A DNA stretch of 7,499 bases from JAWXBM01 sp034440115 (lineage in GTDB: Bacteria; Pseudomonadota; Gammaproteobacteria; Xanthomonadales; SZUA-36). The stretch is from the NCBI GenBank assembly GCA_034440115.1, contig JAWXBM010000032.1:1-7499 (forward strand), written 5' to 3'. Positions within the stretch are counted from its first letter, which is position 1; the number at the start of each line of letters is the position of its first letter. Shown here one piece after another: positions 6,692-7,499 of the stretch. The notes under the pieces were generated by a model. That model saw only the letters and a list, made by a program, of their open reading frames with translations, was not told the DNA's origin and made no database searches. A program made the translations under genes and the position numbers.

Positions 6692-6949
6692 TCAGGCGTT
6701 TTCGACGTTGACGTATTTCCGTTTCAGGCTGCCTTTGGTCACAAATTTGACCGTACCTTCCGATAAAGCGAAAAGGGTGTGGTCGCGGCCTACGCCAACG
6801 TTATCTCCAGCATGGAAGCGAGTTCCGCGCTGCCGAACCAGAATATTTCCGGCCACAACTACTTCACCACCGTAGCGCTTTACGCCCAGATATTTCGGGT
6901 TTGAATCGCGACCGTTACGTGTACTGCCGCCTGCTTTCTTATGTGCCAT
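6692..6949 (-). CDS. rpmA: 50S ribosomal protein L27
   Basis: Ribosomal protein whose N-terminal tail reaches the peptidyl transferase centre. Its 85 residues equal the E. coli length, and the two align along the whole protein: MAHKKAGGSTRNGRDSNPK at the N-terminus, VRQRGTRFHAG and GVGRDHTLFA in the body. The N-terminus has the short gammaproteobacterial form, without the cleaved extension found in Firmicutes. The ATG at 6949 is preceded by a strong GGAGG ten bases upstream. It lies 33 bases after the rplU stop, so the two form the usual L21-L27 operon. Confidence 0.97.
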   Translation of the reverse strand: MAHKKAGGSTRNGRDSNPKYLGVKRYGGEVVVAGNILVRQRGTRFHAGDNVGVGRDHTLFALSEGTVKFVTKGSLKRKYVNVENA

Positions 6950-6982
6950 GGATGCAAATCCTCCGCAAGTTCAGGGGGCCGA

Positions 6983-7293
6983 TCAGGCCTCGATACCTGT
7001 AATTTCAATTTGGGTGAAGTACTGGCGATGACCAGCGCGCTTCATGTGATGCTTGCGGCGTTTGAATTTGATGATCTTGATCTTGTCATGACGACCATGA
7101 TCAACCACCACTGCCGTCACCTTGCCACCTTCAAGCAGCGGGGTGCCGATTTTAACGTCTGCTCCTTCACCGACCATAAGCACCTGGTCGAGTTCGACCG
7201 TAGCGCCCTTTTCGGCTTCGATTTTTTCAACTTTAAGTTTGTCACCAGTGGTAGCGCGATACTGCTTACCACCGGTTTGAATACTGCGTACAT
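6983..7293 (-). CDS. rplU: 50S ribosomal protein L21, with an apparent 1-bp frameshift at codon 4-5
   Basis: Early-assembly 50S protein that contacts 23S rRNA. From 7279 down to 6983 the frame encodes QTGGKQYRATTGDKLKVEK through the L21 signature IIKFKRRKHHMKRAGHRQYFT to GIEA. The expected start, ATG at 7293 with GGAG ten bases upstream, reads MYAV and then continues as FKPVV, out of frame. One missing base between 7283 and 7282 (after GT of codon 4) would restore MYAV-I-QTGGKQYR and a 103-residue protein, exactly the E. coli length. The functional frame upstream of 7279 has no ATG, GTG or TTG to use instead; its first ATG, at 7183, would lose about a third of the protein. A sequencing or assembly deletion is the likeliest cause, since the rest is perfectly conserved. 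A real lesion or recoding cannot be excluded. Confidence 0.9.
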
Positions 7294-7307
7294 GGGAATC
7301 GAGCTCC

Positions 7308-7323
7308 GGGCTAAGAACAGCCC
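7308..7323 (-). promoter_or_regulatory. Small hairpin in the rplU leader
   Basis: GGGCT and AGCCC form a perfect 5-bp stem with a six-base loop in the predicted leader, just upstream of the rplU Shine-Dalgarno (GGAG near 7307-7304). It could affect translation initiation. L21 leaders with regulatory structures are described in Firmicutes, but I see no resemblance beyond a hairpin. Confidence 0.3.
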
Positions 7324-7338
7324 TACAAAAGGGTGAGG

Positions 7339-7367
7339 ATGTTAGCTTCTTTGACCGCCAAGGTCAA
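7339..7367 (-). promoter_or_regulatory. Sigma-70 type promoter of rplU-rpmA
   Basis: On the minus strand, a -35 box TTGACC (7367-7362, 5 of 6), a 17-base spacer and a -10 box TAACAT (7344-7339, 4 of 6) predict a start near 7332 and a leader of about 39 bases. The -35 hexamer is also one arm of the inverted repeat TTGACC-GCCAA-GGTCAA (7351-7367). Confidence 0.65.
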
Positions 7368-7380
7368 CCTTAAGCATTGT

Positions 7381-7437
7381 CCAATGGGGTTTGAGTCTGG
7401 GCGAGGCGCGTAAATCCAACGGGGTTTGAGTCTGAGC
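7381..7437 (+). repeat. 22-bp imperfect direct repeat upstream of rplU
   Basis: Copies at 7381-7402 and 7416-7437 differ at two positions, share the core GGGGTTTGAGTCTG and begin 35 bases apart. They lie beyond the rplU promoter and before a possible plus-strand start near 7480. Repeats of this kind can be regulator or transposase binding sites; neither is shown here. Confidence 0.8.
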
Positions 7438-7479
7438 TAACATCTGGTATCGGTCATTATGCGAGGCATGGTGATCAAT

Positions 7480-7499
7480 ATGAACGACGAACGGATGCA
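7480..7499 (+). CDS. Possible start of a plus-strand gene, cut by the window edge
   Basis: ATG at 7480 opens MNDERM and stays open to the edge. It is preceded by GGTGA (7470-7474) five bases upstream, a reasonable ribosome binding site. In-frame ATGs at 7468 and 7459 are alternatives with poorer sites. It does not look like the start of IspB, which lies here in Pseudomonas. An integrase-type transposase is one possibility given the adjacent repeats, but six residues cannot identify a protein. Confidence 0.3.

Noticed and set aside
6237..6875. A 212-residue open frame on the plus strand
   Set aside because: It crosses the 5' end of obgE, the REP pair, the terminator and most of rpmA in antisense, and its proline- and arginine-rich product reflects the complement of glycine-rich coding sequence.
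6941..7336. A 131-residue plus-strand frame
   Set aside because: It is antisense to rplU, whose L21 signature and downstream rpmA context are clear.

Overview
The window is a housekeeping stretch of a gammaproteobacterial chromosome with roughly balanced GC content. Protein sequences and the order rpsT-murJ-ribF-ileS and rplU-rpmA-obgE resemble Pseudomonas and Cellvibrio relatives (order Pseudomonadales in the broad sense). I see no phage, defence, secretion or biosynthetic cluster, and no CRISPR array. The unusual signals are small: an apparent frameshift in a ribosomal protein gene, a REP-type palindrome pair, short tandem repeats at gene edges, and a possible mobile-element boundary at the right end.

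Layout. Positions 1-4849 hold three minus-strand genes read leftward from about 4850: murJ (lipid II flippase), ribF (FAD/FMN synthesis) and ileS (isoleucyl-tRNA synthetase, running off the left edge). They are tightly packed and probably form one transcript. At 4905-5233, divergent from murJ, lies rpsT (ribosomal protein S20) with a good promoter and a TTG start. An intergenic region (5234-5425) holds imperfect 12-bp repeats, two extra hairpins and a strong bidirectional terminator shared with the convergent obgE. Positions 5426-6517 are obgE (ribosome-assembly GTPase, minus). Positions 6518-6691 are a gap with an inverted REP pair and the rho-independent terminator of the next operon. Positions 6692-7293 are rpmA and rplU (ribosomal proteins L27 and L21, minus), with a clear promoter at 7339-7367. 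The last roughly 130 bases hold a 22-bp imperfect direct repeat, a 10-bp inverted repeat and the first codons of a possible plus-strand gene.

How the genes fit together. Most serve translation: two ribosomal operons, the 50S assembly GTPase Obg and an aminoacyl-tRNA synthetase. Murein precursor export (MurJ) and flavin cofactor synthesis (RibF) sit in a conserved neighbourhood with them. proB, which lies between obgE and rpsT in Pseudomonas, is absent here, and ispB is not seen immediately upstream of rplU.
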